33,543 bases of DNA, taken from the NCBI GenBank assembly GCA_902812345.1, contig CADDZM010000024.1, positions 1 through 33,543 of the forward strand. Direction: 5' to 3'. A program made the translations under genes and the position numbers. The notes under the pieces are model-generated. The model had not been told where the DNA came from, did not search any database, and saw nothing but the letters and a program-made list of their open reading frames with translations. Below, one piece after another: positions 7,457-15,486 of the stretch. This DNA comes from Chloroflexota bacterium (GTDB lineage Bacteria > Chloroflexota > Chloroflexia > Chloroheliales > Chloroheliaceae). Each line of letters starts with the position of its first letter. The stretch's first letter is position 1.

Positions 7457-8640
7457 TGGTTTTAAAACGCAATAGTAAACGGAGAGAACAAGAAGTAGTG
7501 TCAATTACCGATGAAGAAATCTTAAACAAAAAGAACCTCATGAATTTAAGACCCCTCCCAGTCAAGCCCGACCCGGCGGCCAGCGAAACTGACGAAGAAT
7601 TGAACGCCGAACTCGAAGCGCAAGAAGAACAGGAATCTGAAGCCGAAAGTTTTGTCCCGCGCATTTCCCTCAAAGACCGCCTTTTTGACATTAAAACCCT
7701 GGCCGGGTTCGCGGTTAGCTTTGCAATTATTATCTTTTTTGTCCTTACCGTAAAAATTGACTTTGGCGCAATCTGGACCAATATCAGCCGGGTCCAACCG
7801 CTCTGGCTGGTCGCGGCCTTTGCTGTTTATTACGCTGCTTTTATCGCTCGGGGCTACCGCTGGCGGCTCCTTTTGAACAGCGCCGGGTTCCAGAAAGAGA
7901 AAAACGCCCATATCCCCCAACTGCCGGCCCTGGTAGAGATTATTTTCCTCTCCTGGTTCGTCAATTGCCTGGTTCCGGCCAAACTCGGTGATGCTTACCG
8001 GAGTTACCTGCTAAAAAGGAACGCCAACGCCAGTTTCAGCCGGACGCTTGGCACTATCTTCGCCGAGCGCATCGCGGATGTCCTGGTCCTTTTCGGCCTG
8101 TTGTGCCTGGGCGGTATGGTGGCTTTTTCCAGCGTCGAGAGCAAGATTAGCGATATTTCGCTGGTCTTTGTCTTTGGGCTGGTGCTGGTCGCGGCCATTA
8201 TCGCGGGGTTGGTAGCCCTGCGTTTCGCCAGCCACTATATCGAGCGAATTATTCCGGCCCGTTTCCGTACAATGTTCCACCGCTTTCAGCAGGGAACAGT
8301 CAGTTCTTTCCACCGCAATACCCAGCTAAAGCTTTACGGCTACACTGTGGTAATCTGGCTGTGCGAAGGCGCCCGGCTTTACTGCGTGTTACAGGGTTTG
8401 AATATCCACCTGGGCTTATCCGTGATTGTCTTTATCGCCCTGGCAAGCTCACTCCTCACCACGATTCCGTTCACCCCGGCAGGCCTGGGAGCGGTCGAAG
8501 GCACCATGGTCTTTGTCCTGACCACCTTTGCCGTCGAGAAAAATCTGGCTGGTTCGGTCGCTATTCTTGACCGGGTTATAAGCTACTGGAGCATTATTCT
8601 TTTCGGCGCTATCCTCTACATTTTCAGCAAGAAGAAGTAG
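7456..8640 (+). CDS. Lysylphosphatidylglycerol synthase/AglD-type flippase-like membrane protein
   Basis: The 394-residue protein has an acidic, Glu-rich cytosolic tail of about 75 residues, then about eight membrane segments. Recognisable family features are ARGYRWRLLL near the second helix, FVNCLVPAKLGDAYRSYLL, and FTPAGLGAVEGTM near the C-terminus, as in the UPF0104/MprF transmembrane family (PF03706). In polysaccharide and glycolipid loci such proteins are thought to act on lipid-linked sugars at the membrane; the exact reaction is not established. The ATG overlaps the upstream stop by one base, and GAGGGG (7442-7447) precedes it. An in-frame GTG at 7498 is a less likely alternative start. 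It is the last gene of the block and is followed by a strong hairpin terminator. Confidence 0.82.
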   Translation: MVLKRNSKRREQEVVSITDEEILNKKNLMNLRPLPVKPDPAASETDEELNAELEAQEEQESEAESFVPRISLKDRLFDIKTLAGFAVSFAIIIFFVLTVKIDFGAIWTNISRVQPLWLVAAFAVYYAAFIARGYRWRLLLNSAGFQKEKNAHIPQLPALVEIIFLSWFVNCLVPAKLGDAYRSYLLKRNANASFSRTLGTIFAERIADVLVLFGLLCLGGMVAFSSVESKISDISLVFVFGLVLVAAIIAGLVALRFASHYIERIIPARFRTMFHRFQQGTVSSFHRNTQLKLYGYTVVIWLCEGARLYCVLQGLNIHLGLSVIVFIALASSLLTTIPFTPAGLGAVEGTMVFVLTTFAVEKNLAGSVAILDRVISYWSIILFGAILYIFSKKK

Positions 8641-8650
8641 AGGCAGCATT

Positions 8651-8668
8651 GAACGTTAAACGTTGAAC
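8651..8668. repeat. AACGTT-type intergenic repeat copy
   Basis: GAACGTTAAACGTTGAAC lies 11 bases after the stop of the membrane protein gene and before its terminator. It matches the units at 4763-4781 and 4915-4934. Confidence 0.5.
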
Positions 8669-8689
8669 CTGCGTCGGTTCTATGAAAAT

Positions 8690-8720
8690 AAGAGAAGCTG
8701 TTTCAAGGCTTCTCTTTTTG
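8690..8720 (+). terminator. Rho-independent terminator of the polysaccharide block
   Basis: AAGAGAAGC (8690-8698) and GCTTCTCTT (8708-8716) form a perfect 9-bp stem with a 9-base loop, followed by TTTG and more T-rich sequence. Confidence 0.85.
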
Positions 8721-8748
8721 TTTTCTTGACCTGATTGACGGCAAAAGT

Positions 8749-8788
8749 AAAACTCCTGGCCGGATATTTCCAAGAGCCAGGAGTTTTT
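8749..8788 (-). terminator. Terminator downstream of htpG, probably bidirectional
   Basis: AAACTCCTGGC (8750-8760) and GCCAGGAGTTT (8776-8786) form a perfect 11-bp stem. The minus-strand read continues into TTTTAC. The plus strand also ends in T residues, so it can stop transcripts from both sides. It lies 27 bases beyond the htpG stop. Confidence 0.8.
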
Positions 8789-8814
8789 ACAAAACCGGTG
8801 AGAAATTAGCCGGT

Positions 8815-10707
8815 TTACTTGCCGCTCAAATCCACCAGCAGCCCGTTCAGACGGTTTACGAAGGCCACCGGGTCTTCCAGTTCGCCGCCATCGGTCAGAA
8901 TGGCCTGTTCCAGCAGGATAAGGCTCCAGTCCTTGAAGCGCGTTTCGTCCTGAACGTTGCGCAACCGCTCGATAATCGGGTGTTGCGGGTTGATTTCCAG
9001 GATTGGCTTGCTTTCGGGCAATTTCTGCCCGGTCGCTTTCAGGATACGCTTGAAACTCTCGTCCAGGTCGTTCTCGTCGCCGACCACGCAGGAAGGCGAA
9101 GAAGTCAGGCGGTGGGTGACCCGCACTTCCTTGACGCGGTCAGACAGGGTTGTTTTCAGGCGGTCGGTCAACTCCTTGAAGTCGGTGACAGCCTTTTCCT
9201 GGGCGGCTTTGGTTTCCTCGTCCTGCATCTTGTCCAGTTCCAGCTCGCCTTTAGCGATAGACTGAATCTGCTTGTCCTTGTAATCGGTCAGGCTGGTTAC
9301 GACCCAGTTGTCCACCAGGTCGGTCAGGAGCAGCACTTCGACCCCCTTCTGGCGGAAGACTTCCAGGAGCGGGCTATTTTTGGCCGTGGCGTAGCTGTCG
9401 GCGGTCAGGTAATAGATTTTGTCCTGCCCTTCCTTCATGCGGGCGACGTAGTCGTCCAGCGAAACGTCCTGGGTATCGCCGTCGCTGGCGGTTGAGGTAA
9501 AGCGGAGCAACCGGGCGATAGTCTCGCGGTTGGCGTTGTCTTCCGGCACGCCTTCTTTGAGGACTTTGCCGAAAGCCTTCCAGAAAGTGGCGTACTTATC
9601 CTTTTCGCGCTCGGCCATATCGTCCAGCAGGCCCAGCACCTTTTTAACCGCCCCGGCCCGGATATTATCCACCAGCTTGTTCTGCTGCAAAATCTCGCGC
9701 GAGACATTCAGCGGCAAATCGTTCGAGTCGATAACGCCGCGCACGAAACGCAGGTAAGTCGGCATCAGCTTCTCGGCGTCGTCCATAATAAAGATACGCC
9801 GGACGTAGAGTTTCACGCCGTGATGAGCGTCCCGGTTCCACATATCAAAAGGCGGTTGGCTCGGCACGTAGAGCAGCATGGTGTATTCCTGCTTGCCTTC
9901 CATGCGGGCATGGACCCAGGCGAGCGGGTCGCTCCAGTCGTGAGACACGTGCTTGTAGAACTCTTTGTACTCCTCGGGGGTGATTTCGCTTTTCGAGCGG
10001 GTCCAGAGAGCCGACGCTTTGTTGACCGTTTCGTCCTGCGGTTCCTCACCCTCTTTGGTTTCTTTCGGCATCACAATCGGCAAGGTGATGTGGTCGGAAT
10101 ACTTGGTGATGATGTTGCGCAAGGTGTAAGCGTTCAGCAGGTCGTTCTCGTCCTCGCGCAAGTGCAAAATGACTTCGGTGCCCCGCTGCGGGCGTTCGAT
10201 ATTTTCCAGGGTATAATCGCCTTTGCCGGTCGACTCCCAGCGCACGCCGTGTTCCGGCCCAAGACCGGCCCGCCGGGTTATGAGGGTTACTTTGTCGGCC
10301 ACGATAAACGACGAGTAAAAGCCGACGCCGAACTGGCCGATAAGGTTCGCGTCCTTGCGCTGGTCGCCGGTAAGCGCCTGGAAAAATTCGCGAGTGCCGG
10401 ACTTGGCAATCGTACCGATATTGTTAATAACTTCCTGGCGGTCCATGCCGATGCCGTTATCGGCAACCGTGATGGTGCGGGCATCTTTGTCGAATGAAAC
10501 CCGGATTTTAAGGTCACTGTCATTCTCGTAGAGCGCCGGGTCGGAAAGGGCTTCGAAGCGCAACTTGTCCTCGGCGTCGGAAGCGTTGGAAATAAGCTCG
10601 CGTAAAAAGATTTCCTTGTTGCTGTAGAGCGAGTGGACCATCAGGTCCAGCAGTTGCGTAACCTCGGCCTGGAATCCTAGAGTTTCTTTTTGGGCTTCCG
10701 CGGTCAT
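8815..10707 (-). CDS. htpG: Hsp90-family molecular chaperone HtpG
   Basis: This cytosolic ATP-dependent chaperone has 630 residues, a normal full length. The N-terminal GHKL ATPase motifs are complete: [19 protein letters not shown] (ATP-binding helix), [16 protein letters not shown], and [17 protein letters not shown]. The middle domain has [20 protein letters not shown] and [11 protein letters not shown], both standard for the family. The ATG at 10707 is preceded by GGGAGG (plus-strand 10719-10725) about 11 bases away. The gene stands alone between two convergent or divergent units. A promoter-like pair lies about 75-103 bases upstream; no CIRCE heat-shock operator was found. Confidence 0.98.
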   Translation of the reverse strand: MTAEAQKETLGFQAEVTQLLDLMVHSLYSNKEIFLRELISNASDAEDKLRFEALSDPALYENDSDLKIRVSFDKDARTITVADNGIGMDRQEVINNIGTIAKSGTREFFQALTGDQRKDANLIGQFGVGFYSSFIVADKVTLITRRAGLGPEHGVRWESTGKGDYTLENIERPQRGTEVILHLREDENDLLNAYTLRNIITKYSDHITLPIVMPKETKEGEEPQDETVNKASALWTRSKSEITPEEYKEFYKHVSHDWSDPLAWVHARMEGKQEYTMLLYVPSQPPFDMWNRDAHHGVKLYVRRIFIMDDAEKLMPTYLRFVRGVIDSNDLPLNVSREILQQNKLVDNIRAGAVKKVLGLLDDMAEREKDKYATFWKAFGKVLKEGVPEDNANRETIARLLRFTSTASDGDTQDVSLDDYVARMKEGQDKIYYLTADSYATAKNSPLLEVFRQKGVEVLLLTDLVDNWVVTSLTDYKDKQIQSIAKGELELDKMQDEETKAAQEKAVTDFKELTDRLKTTLSDRVKEVRVTHRLTSSPSCVVGDENDLDESFKRILKATGQKLPESKPILEINPQHPIIERLRNVQDETRFKDWSLILLEQAILTDGGELEDPVAFVNRLNGLLVDLSGK

Positions 10708-10781
10708 TTAGACTAAATCCTCCCTGAAATTAGTTTTCATCCAATTTAAAATAATAAGTACCTGTTAGATGGCTGCGTCAA

Positions 10782-10810
10782 AGCATAGTCTTTATAAAAA
10801 GCTAAGTCAA
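10782..10810 (-). promoter_or_regulatory. Sigma-70-like promoter of htpG
   Basis: On the minus strand TTGACT (plus 10805-10810) and TATGCT (plus 10782-10787) are separated by exactly 17 bases. The implied leader is about 70 bases. Confidence 0.5.
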
Positions 10811-10900
10811 GCGGCCAACATATTTTTTCCTACTTATATATTTTATAATTTGGGTATTAGATTTCAATTCACACTGCGTTAGAGTTGTGTTAGATTAACT

Positions 10901-10936
10901 CTCACGTTTTACGTTCTACGAAAATGCTGCTACAAT
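10901..10936 (+). promoter_or_regulatory. Promoter of the helicase-nuclease gene, overlapping an AACGTT-type repeat
   Basis: TTTACG (10908-10913), 17 bases, then TACAAT (10931-10936) preceded by TGC make an extended -10 promoter. The -35 falls in an inverted copy of the intergenic repeat (minus strand TAGAACGTAAAACGTGAG, 10901-10918). Confidence 0.45.
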
Positions 10937-10993
10937 TGGCAAAGTAGAACATATTAGTGCAATCACAGGAAATTTTAACTGAATCAAAGCCTG

Positions 10994-13900
10994 ATGCAAA
11001 ATCCAACACCCCAGCCCAATCAAGCCCTGGCGTTGCGCCTGGAAGCGGCCCGGCGTGAATTGCTTGACCTGGGCCTGCGCAATTCCCTTTTAAATTACCG
11101 TTCGACCGGCGCCCGCAGCGTCGAGGTCGTGGACGAACTGCCGGTCCAGATTTTCCGCCTGATGGTGCGCGAGAAGAAAGCCCTGACTTTCCTCGGCGAC
11201 CCTGCCAAAGACCGCGCCAGGGCTGCCCGCAATCCCAACCAGTTGGCTTTGTTTGAGTCTCCGCCGCCCACCGAGCGCGAAGCCTTTCGGCCCGATGGCG
11301 CCCCGGCCAATTCGGAAAGCGCCGGCGCTCCGCCTGCCATGAACGAAACCGCGCCTGTTTACAACTTTCCGCAACCGGGCAGCCCACCGTCCGAAAAGCC
11401 GCTCTATAGTTTTCCTGAACCGGGCGAACCGGCATCTGATTCGGCTCCGTCTTTTGGGCAACCTTTGCCGCCGCAGCCACTTAACCCAGCCGAAGCCCCG
11501 GTATTGCCCGGCAGTCCGGCTAGCCTGGAGTCGCTTTCCCCTGACCTTGATAAGGCCGAGCTTGAAAAGCGCTACACCGACTCGAAGTTGCAAACCTCGC
11601 TGGCGACCGAAGAGTTGCAAAAGCGGCTGCTTAAAATCTTTTACGATGCCCGCACCAGCATCGAGGACCAGGGCGTCAATATTCTTTACCTGGCCCTCGG
11701 CATGCTTGAATGGTACGAGGCCGACAGCAGCGCCCAACCGCATAAAGCTCCATTGTTGTTAATCCCGGTCGAAATCGTGCGTTCGAACGTCAAAGAGCGT
11801 TTCAAGTTGCGCTACACCGAGGAAGAACTGGGCCACAACCTTTCCCTGGAAAACAAACTTAAAGCCGAGTTCGGCCTGAATTTGCCCCACCTTCCCGAAC
11901 CCGAAGAACTTGAACTTGAAGCTTATTTCAAAGAGGTCGAGGAAGCCGTGAGCGGCCTTAAACGCTGGCGGGTGGACCGCAAGGCGATTTCGCTCGGCTT
12001 CTTCTCTTTCGCCAAGCAAGTCCTTTACAAAGACCTCGACCCGGAAAGCTGGCCGGCCGGGCAAAGCCCGCTCAAACACCCTATTCTGAACGGCCTGTTT
12101 ATGGGTGGCCTCGCTGAGCCGCCCAACCCTATCCCGGAAGACGCCCCACTCGACAAATACCTGACCCCGGCTGACCTCAACCTGGTGATGGACGCGGATA
12201 GCTCCCAGGTGATGGCCGTGACGGACGTGCGGGAAGGCCGCAACCTGGTTATCCAGGGGCCGCCCGGCACCGGCAAGTCGCAGACGATAACTAATCTTAT
12301 AGCGGAAGCTCTTGGCAAAGAAAAGACGGTCCTTTTCGTGGCCGAGAAAATGGCCGCCCTGGAGGTGGTCAAACGCCGCCTGGATAATCTCGGCCTGGGT
12401 GATGCCTGCCTGGAACTGCACAGTCACAAGGCCAAGAAGAAAGAAGTCCTCGAAGAACTGGCCCGGCCCCTCAACCCGTCCCGGCCTACGCTCGACTCGT
12501 TCGACCAGGAGCTAAGGCTGCTCACCACAAACCGCAGCCGCCTCAACGACTACGCCGACGCCATGAACACGCCTATCGGTGAGAGCCGCAAGACGCCTTT
12601 CCAGGTAATGGGCGAACTCCTTAAGCTTGAACGCGAACACGCCCGCCAGAGCCTGCCCCGGCTGGCTTTTGACGGTTCGCACGACTGGTCCTGGGCCGAG
12701 TACGTCCGGCTTAAAGCTATTGTGGAAGAACTGGCCGGGCTTTTCCGGGCGATTGGTTCGCCGCGCCACCATTCTTTCTGGGGCAGCCGCCGCGAAACAT
12801 TGGGCGTGCGCGAATCGCAGGACCTGGCCGACCGCCTGAAAGAAGCGATTGCCGCGATAGACCGGGTAAAGGCGATTTCCAGCCGGGTCACCACCCTCTT
12901 GAACCTGTCCGCCCCGGACCGTCCCTGGGAATTCAGGCTGTCGCCCCTGTTGCAGGCCGCCCCGCCGCTCTACGGTTTGAATTTAGCCGCGACCGCCTGG
13001 GTAGAGCAACAACCGGCCCTCCAGCAGCTTTTGCAACTCGGGCCGCAGTTGAACGCCCTTTACGCGAAATACCAGGGCCAGGTCCGGCCGGAAGCTTTTT
13101 CGATGGATTTAACGCCTGTGCGGGATGCCCTGGAAAAGTACAGTCAGAAATTCTGGCGCGGTCTGGCCGGGTCGTACAAGCAAGCCAGAACGACCCTGGC
13201 TAACCTTTTGAACGGCCCGCTCCCGGCGGAAACCGACCAGCTTGCCATGGTCAAGGATTTAATTCTGGCCCAGCAACTGCGGGTCGAGTGGGATAAGCGG
13301 CAGGGTCTGGGTGAATTTCTCTACCGCAACGACTGGCACGGCCTGAACAGCGATTGGCCCAAACTCGCTGCCCAGGCGGCTTTTGCCGCTGAATTGCACC
13401 ACCGCATCGCCCAGGAGGAGGGTCCGCCCAGCCTGCCCGCTTTCCTGGCCGCCCAGCCAAACCTGAACCCCTTGAAGCAAAACCTGGCCGAGATGGACCA
13501 GGCCGTGGCTAACCATATCCGGGCGGTGCGCCAGGTGACAGCCCTGCTCCAACTGGACGAACCGGAACGCTTTGGCACGGCTGGCCCGCTCCTTTTGCAG
13601 CCCTACGCCGACCAGCTAAAGGCTTTGCGCGATTGGCAGGCTCACCTGGCAAACTGGCCGGAAATCGTCAGTTATAACGACCTCGTCGGGCGCGGCGAAG
13701 CCGCCGGGCTAAAGGCTTACGTTCAGGCATCCGATAGCTGGCCGGAAGCGGGCCTGTACCTGGAAGACACTTTCGAGAAAAACTGGCTGGAAGCCCTGCT
13801 CGATGTGGCCTACCGCGAGCGGAAGGCTTTAAACTTGTTCCAGCGTGAAAGCCACGAACAGGTTATTAACCAGTTCCGCCGCCTGGACCAGCAAATCCTG

Positions 13901-15409
13901 GTGCATAATCGCGCCAAACTGGCCCTTTTGAACTCGCACAAGGTTAGCCAGGTCTGGCAAAACGACGAAAAACCCTGGACGGTCCAGTTGCGCGTCCTTA
14001 AAAGGGAAATGGAGAAAAAAACTCGCCATATCGCTATCCGTAAGCTCCTGAAGACAGCCGGGCCGGTCATTCAGAATATCAAACCGGTCTTTATGATGAG
14101 TCCGCTTTCGGTCGCGGCCTACCTCACCCCCGGCGAACTAAATTTTGACCTTGTTATTTTTGACGAAGCCAGCCAGGTCCGGCCCGCCGACGCTTTCGGG
14201 GCTATATTACGGGGCAATCAACTTGTCGTTGCCGGGGACGACCGCCAGTTACCGCCCAGTAGTTTCTTCGAACGGTTGACCCAGGATGACACCCTGGCCG
14301 ATGAGGACGAGGAATATGACGAGGAGTTAGCTTCCTCGAACGCCAGCGGCGACTTCGAAAGCATTCTCAAACTGTTCAAGTCGGTCAGCAAGCCGCGCCT
14401 CTTGCGCTGGCACTACCGCAGCCGCCACGAGTCGCTGATTGCGGTCTCGAACTCGGAGTTTTATGACAACAAGCTGATTATCTTTCCCAGCCCGGACCAG
14501 GCCCGCCAGGAATACGGCCTGGTTTATCATCACCTGCCCCAGGCCACCTACGACCGCAGCAAGAGCCGTACAAACCTCGTCGAAGCCCGCACGGTTGCCC
14601 AGACGGTCATGGACCACGCCCGTCACCGCCCCGACCTGACCCTGGGAGTCGGCACCTTTAGCATGGCCCAGCGTGAGGCTATCACCGAGCAGCTTGAAAT
14701 GCTCCGCCGGGCGGACAGCAGTTGCGAGAGTTTTTTCACGGCCCATCCTGAAGAGCCTTTCTTTATAAAGAATCTGGAAAATATCCAGGGCGACGAGCGC
14801 GATGTGATTTTTATCAGCATCGGTTACGGGCGCGATACCGCCGGGAAAGTTACTCTTAACTTTGGCCCGCTCACGGCGAAAGGTGGCGAACGCCGCCTGA
14901 ACGTCCTTATCTCTCGGGCCCGCCAGCGTTGTGAGGTCTTTACAAATCTGACCGAGGACGATATTGACCTGAGCCGGACGGAGTCGGCAGGCGTTAAATC
15001 TCTTAAAACATTTTTGAAATATGCTCGCACCGGGGATTTGCAGGCCGGACCGCAGCAAACCGGGCGGCCTGCTGATTCGCCTTTTGAGGAAGAAGTCCGG
15101 TTAGCTCTCGAAGCAAAAGGCTACCGGGTGGCGGGACAGGTCGGGCAGGCCGGGTTCTTTATTGACCTGGCCGTAGTTGACCCGGACCGGCCGGGGCGGT
15201 ATTTGTTGGGGATTGAGTGTGATGGCGCAACCTATCACAGCGCGCTATCGGCCCGTGACCGCGACAGGTTGCGCCAGCAAATTTTAGAGGGATTGGGCTG
15301 GAAGATTCACCGCATCTGGAGCACCGACTGGTTCCACAACCCGGCCCGTGAAATCGAGCGGGTGGCGGCGGCTATCCAGGCCGCCCGGACCGCCCCGGTT
15401 AGCAGTTAA
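10994..15409 (+). CDS. DUF4011/COG1112 superfamily 1 helicase with C-terminal Vsr/DUF559-like nuclease
   Basis: The 1471-residue protein should unwind nucleic acid with ATP and cut it. The N-terminal DUF4011 segment starts at ARRELLDLGLRNSLLNYR. It is split by a Pro-rich linker (about 75-190) and resumes to about 300. Helicase motifs are Walker A GPPGTGKS (422-429), Walker B FDEASQ (D1057, E1058), GDDRQLPPS, LRWHYRSRHESLI, and NVLISRARQRCEVF near the end of the helicase core. Residues 1370-1465 match a Vsr/DUF559-like PD-(D/E)xK fold, with ECDG at 1408-1411 and a downstream RIWSTDWF. The region between motifs I and II is a long helical insert. Relatives with the same helicase core occur in phage-defence systems such as Mokosh; here there is no obvious partner gene. 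The ATG at 10994 has a weak ribosome site. Role in defence is inference; DNA repair is possible. Confidence 0.88.
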   Translation: MQNPTPQPNQALALRLEAARRELLDLGLRNSLLNYRSTGARSVEVVDELPVQIFRLMVREKKALTFLGDPAKDRARAARNPNQLALFESPPPTEREAFRPDGAPANSESAGAPPAMNETAPVYNFPQPGSPPSEKPLYSFPEPGEPASDSAPSFGQPLPPQPLNPAEAPVLPGSPASLESLSPDLDKAELEKRYTDSKLQTSLATEELQKRLLKIFYDARTSIEDQGVNILYLALGMLEWYEADSSAQPHKAPLLLIPVEIVRSNVKERFKLRYTEEELGHNLSLENKLKAEFGLNLPHLPEPEELELEAYFKEVEEAVSGLKRWRVDRKAISLGFFSFAKQVLYKDLDPESWPAGQSPLKHPILNGLFMGGLAEPPNPIPEDAPLDKYLTPADLNLVMDADSSQVMAVTDVREGRNLVIQGPPGTGKSQTITNLIAEALGKEKTVLFVAEKMAALEVVKRRLDNLGLGDACLELHSHKAKKKEVLEELARPLNPSRPTLDSFDQELRLLTTNRSRLNDYADAMNTPIGESRKTPFQVMGELLKLEREHARQSLPRLAFDGSHDWSWAEYVRLKAIVEELAGLFRAIGSPRHHSFWGSRRETLGVRESQDLADRLKEAIAAIDRVKAISSRVTTLLNLSAPDRPWEFRLSPLLQAAPPLYGLNLAATAWVEQQPALQQLLQLGPQLNALYAKYQGQVRPEAFSMDLTPVRDALEKYSQKFWRGLAGSYKQARTTLANLLNGPLPAETDQLAMVKDLILAQQLRVEWDKRQGLGEFLYRNDWHGLNSDWPKLAAQAAFAAELHHRIAQEEGPPSLPAFLAAQPNLNPLKQNLAEMDQAVANHIRAVRQVTALLQLDEPERFGTAGPLLLQPYADQLKALRDWQAHLANWPEIVSYNDLVGRGEAAGLKAYVQASDSWPEAGLYLEDTFEKNWLEALLDVAYRERKALNLFQRESHEQVINQFRRLDQQILVHNRAKLALLNSHKVSQVWQNDEKPWTVQLRVLKREMEKKTRHIAIRKLLKTAGPVIQNIKPVFMMSPLSVAAYLTPGELNFDLVIFDEASQVRPADAFGAILRGNQLVVAGDDRQLPPSSFFERLTQDDTLADEDEEYDEELASSNASGDFESILKLFKSVSKPRLLRWHYRSRHESLIAVSNSEFYDNKLIIFPSPDQARQEYGLVYHHLPQATYDRSKSRTNLVEARTVAQTVMDHARHRPDLTLGVGTFSMAQREAITEQLEMLRRADSSCESFFTAHPEEPFFIKNLENIQGDERDVIFISIGYGRDTAGKVTLNFGPLTAKGGERRLNVLISRARQRCEVFTNLTEDDIDLSRTESAGVKSLKTFLKYARTGDLQAGPQQTGRPADSPFEEEVRLALEAKGYRVAGQVGQAGFFIDLAVVDPDRPGRYLLGIECDGATYHSALSARDRDRLRQQILEGLGWKIHRIWSTDWFHNPAREIERVAAAIQAARTAPVSS

Positions 15410-15446
15410 GGCGCTTTGTCAGCTTAATATAATCCGGTAAGTAATC

Positions 15447-15481
15447 GAGGGGTGGGCCTAAATTAAAAACGCGCACACCTC
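15447..15481 (+). terminator. Weak hairpin between convergent genes
   Basis: GAGGGGTGGGC (15447-15457) pairs with GCGCACACCTC (15471-15481) at 9 of 11 positions and is followed on the plus strand by T-rich sequence. It lies between the convergent helicase and KaiC-like genes. Confidence 0.35.
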
Positions 15482-15486
15482 TTATT

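Noticed and set aside
9820-10497. 225-codon plus-strand frame inside htpG
   Set aside because: It lies wholly opposite the conserved Hsp90 coding sequence, with no ribosome site or recognisable domain.
10881-10902. AGAGTT/AACTCT inverted repeat upstream of htpG as a heat-shock (CIRCE) operator
   Set aside because: The arms are only six bases and do not match the TTAGCACTC/GAGTGCTAA consensus; it is closer to the helicase promoter.
14327-15058. 243-codon minus-strand frame opposite the helicase gene
   Set aside because: Overlaps helicase motifs that are clearly coding on the plus strand; no recognisable domain.
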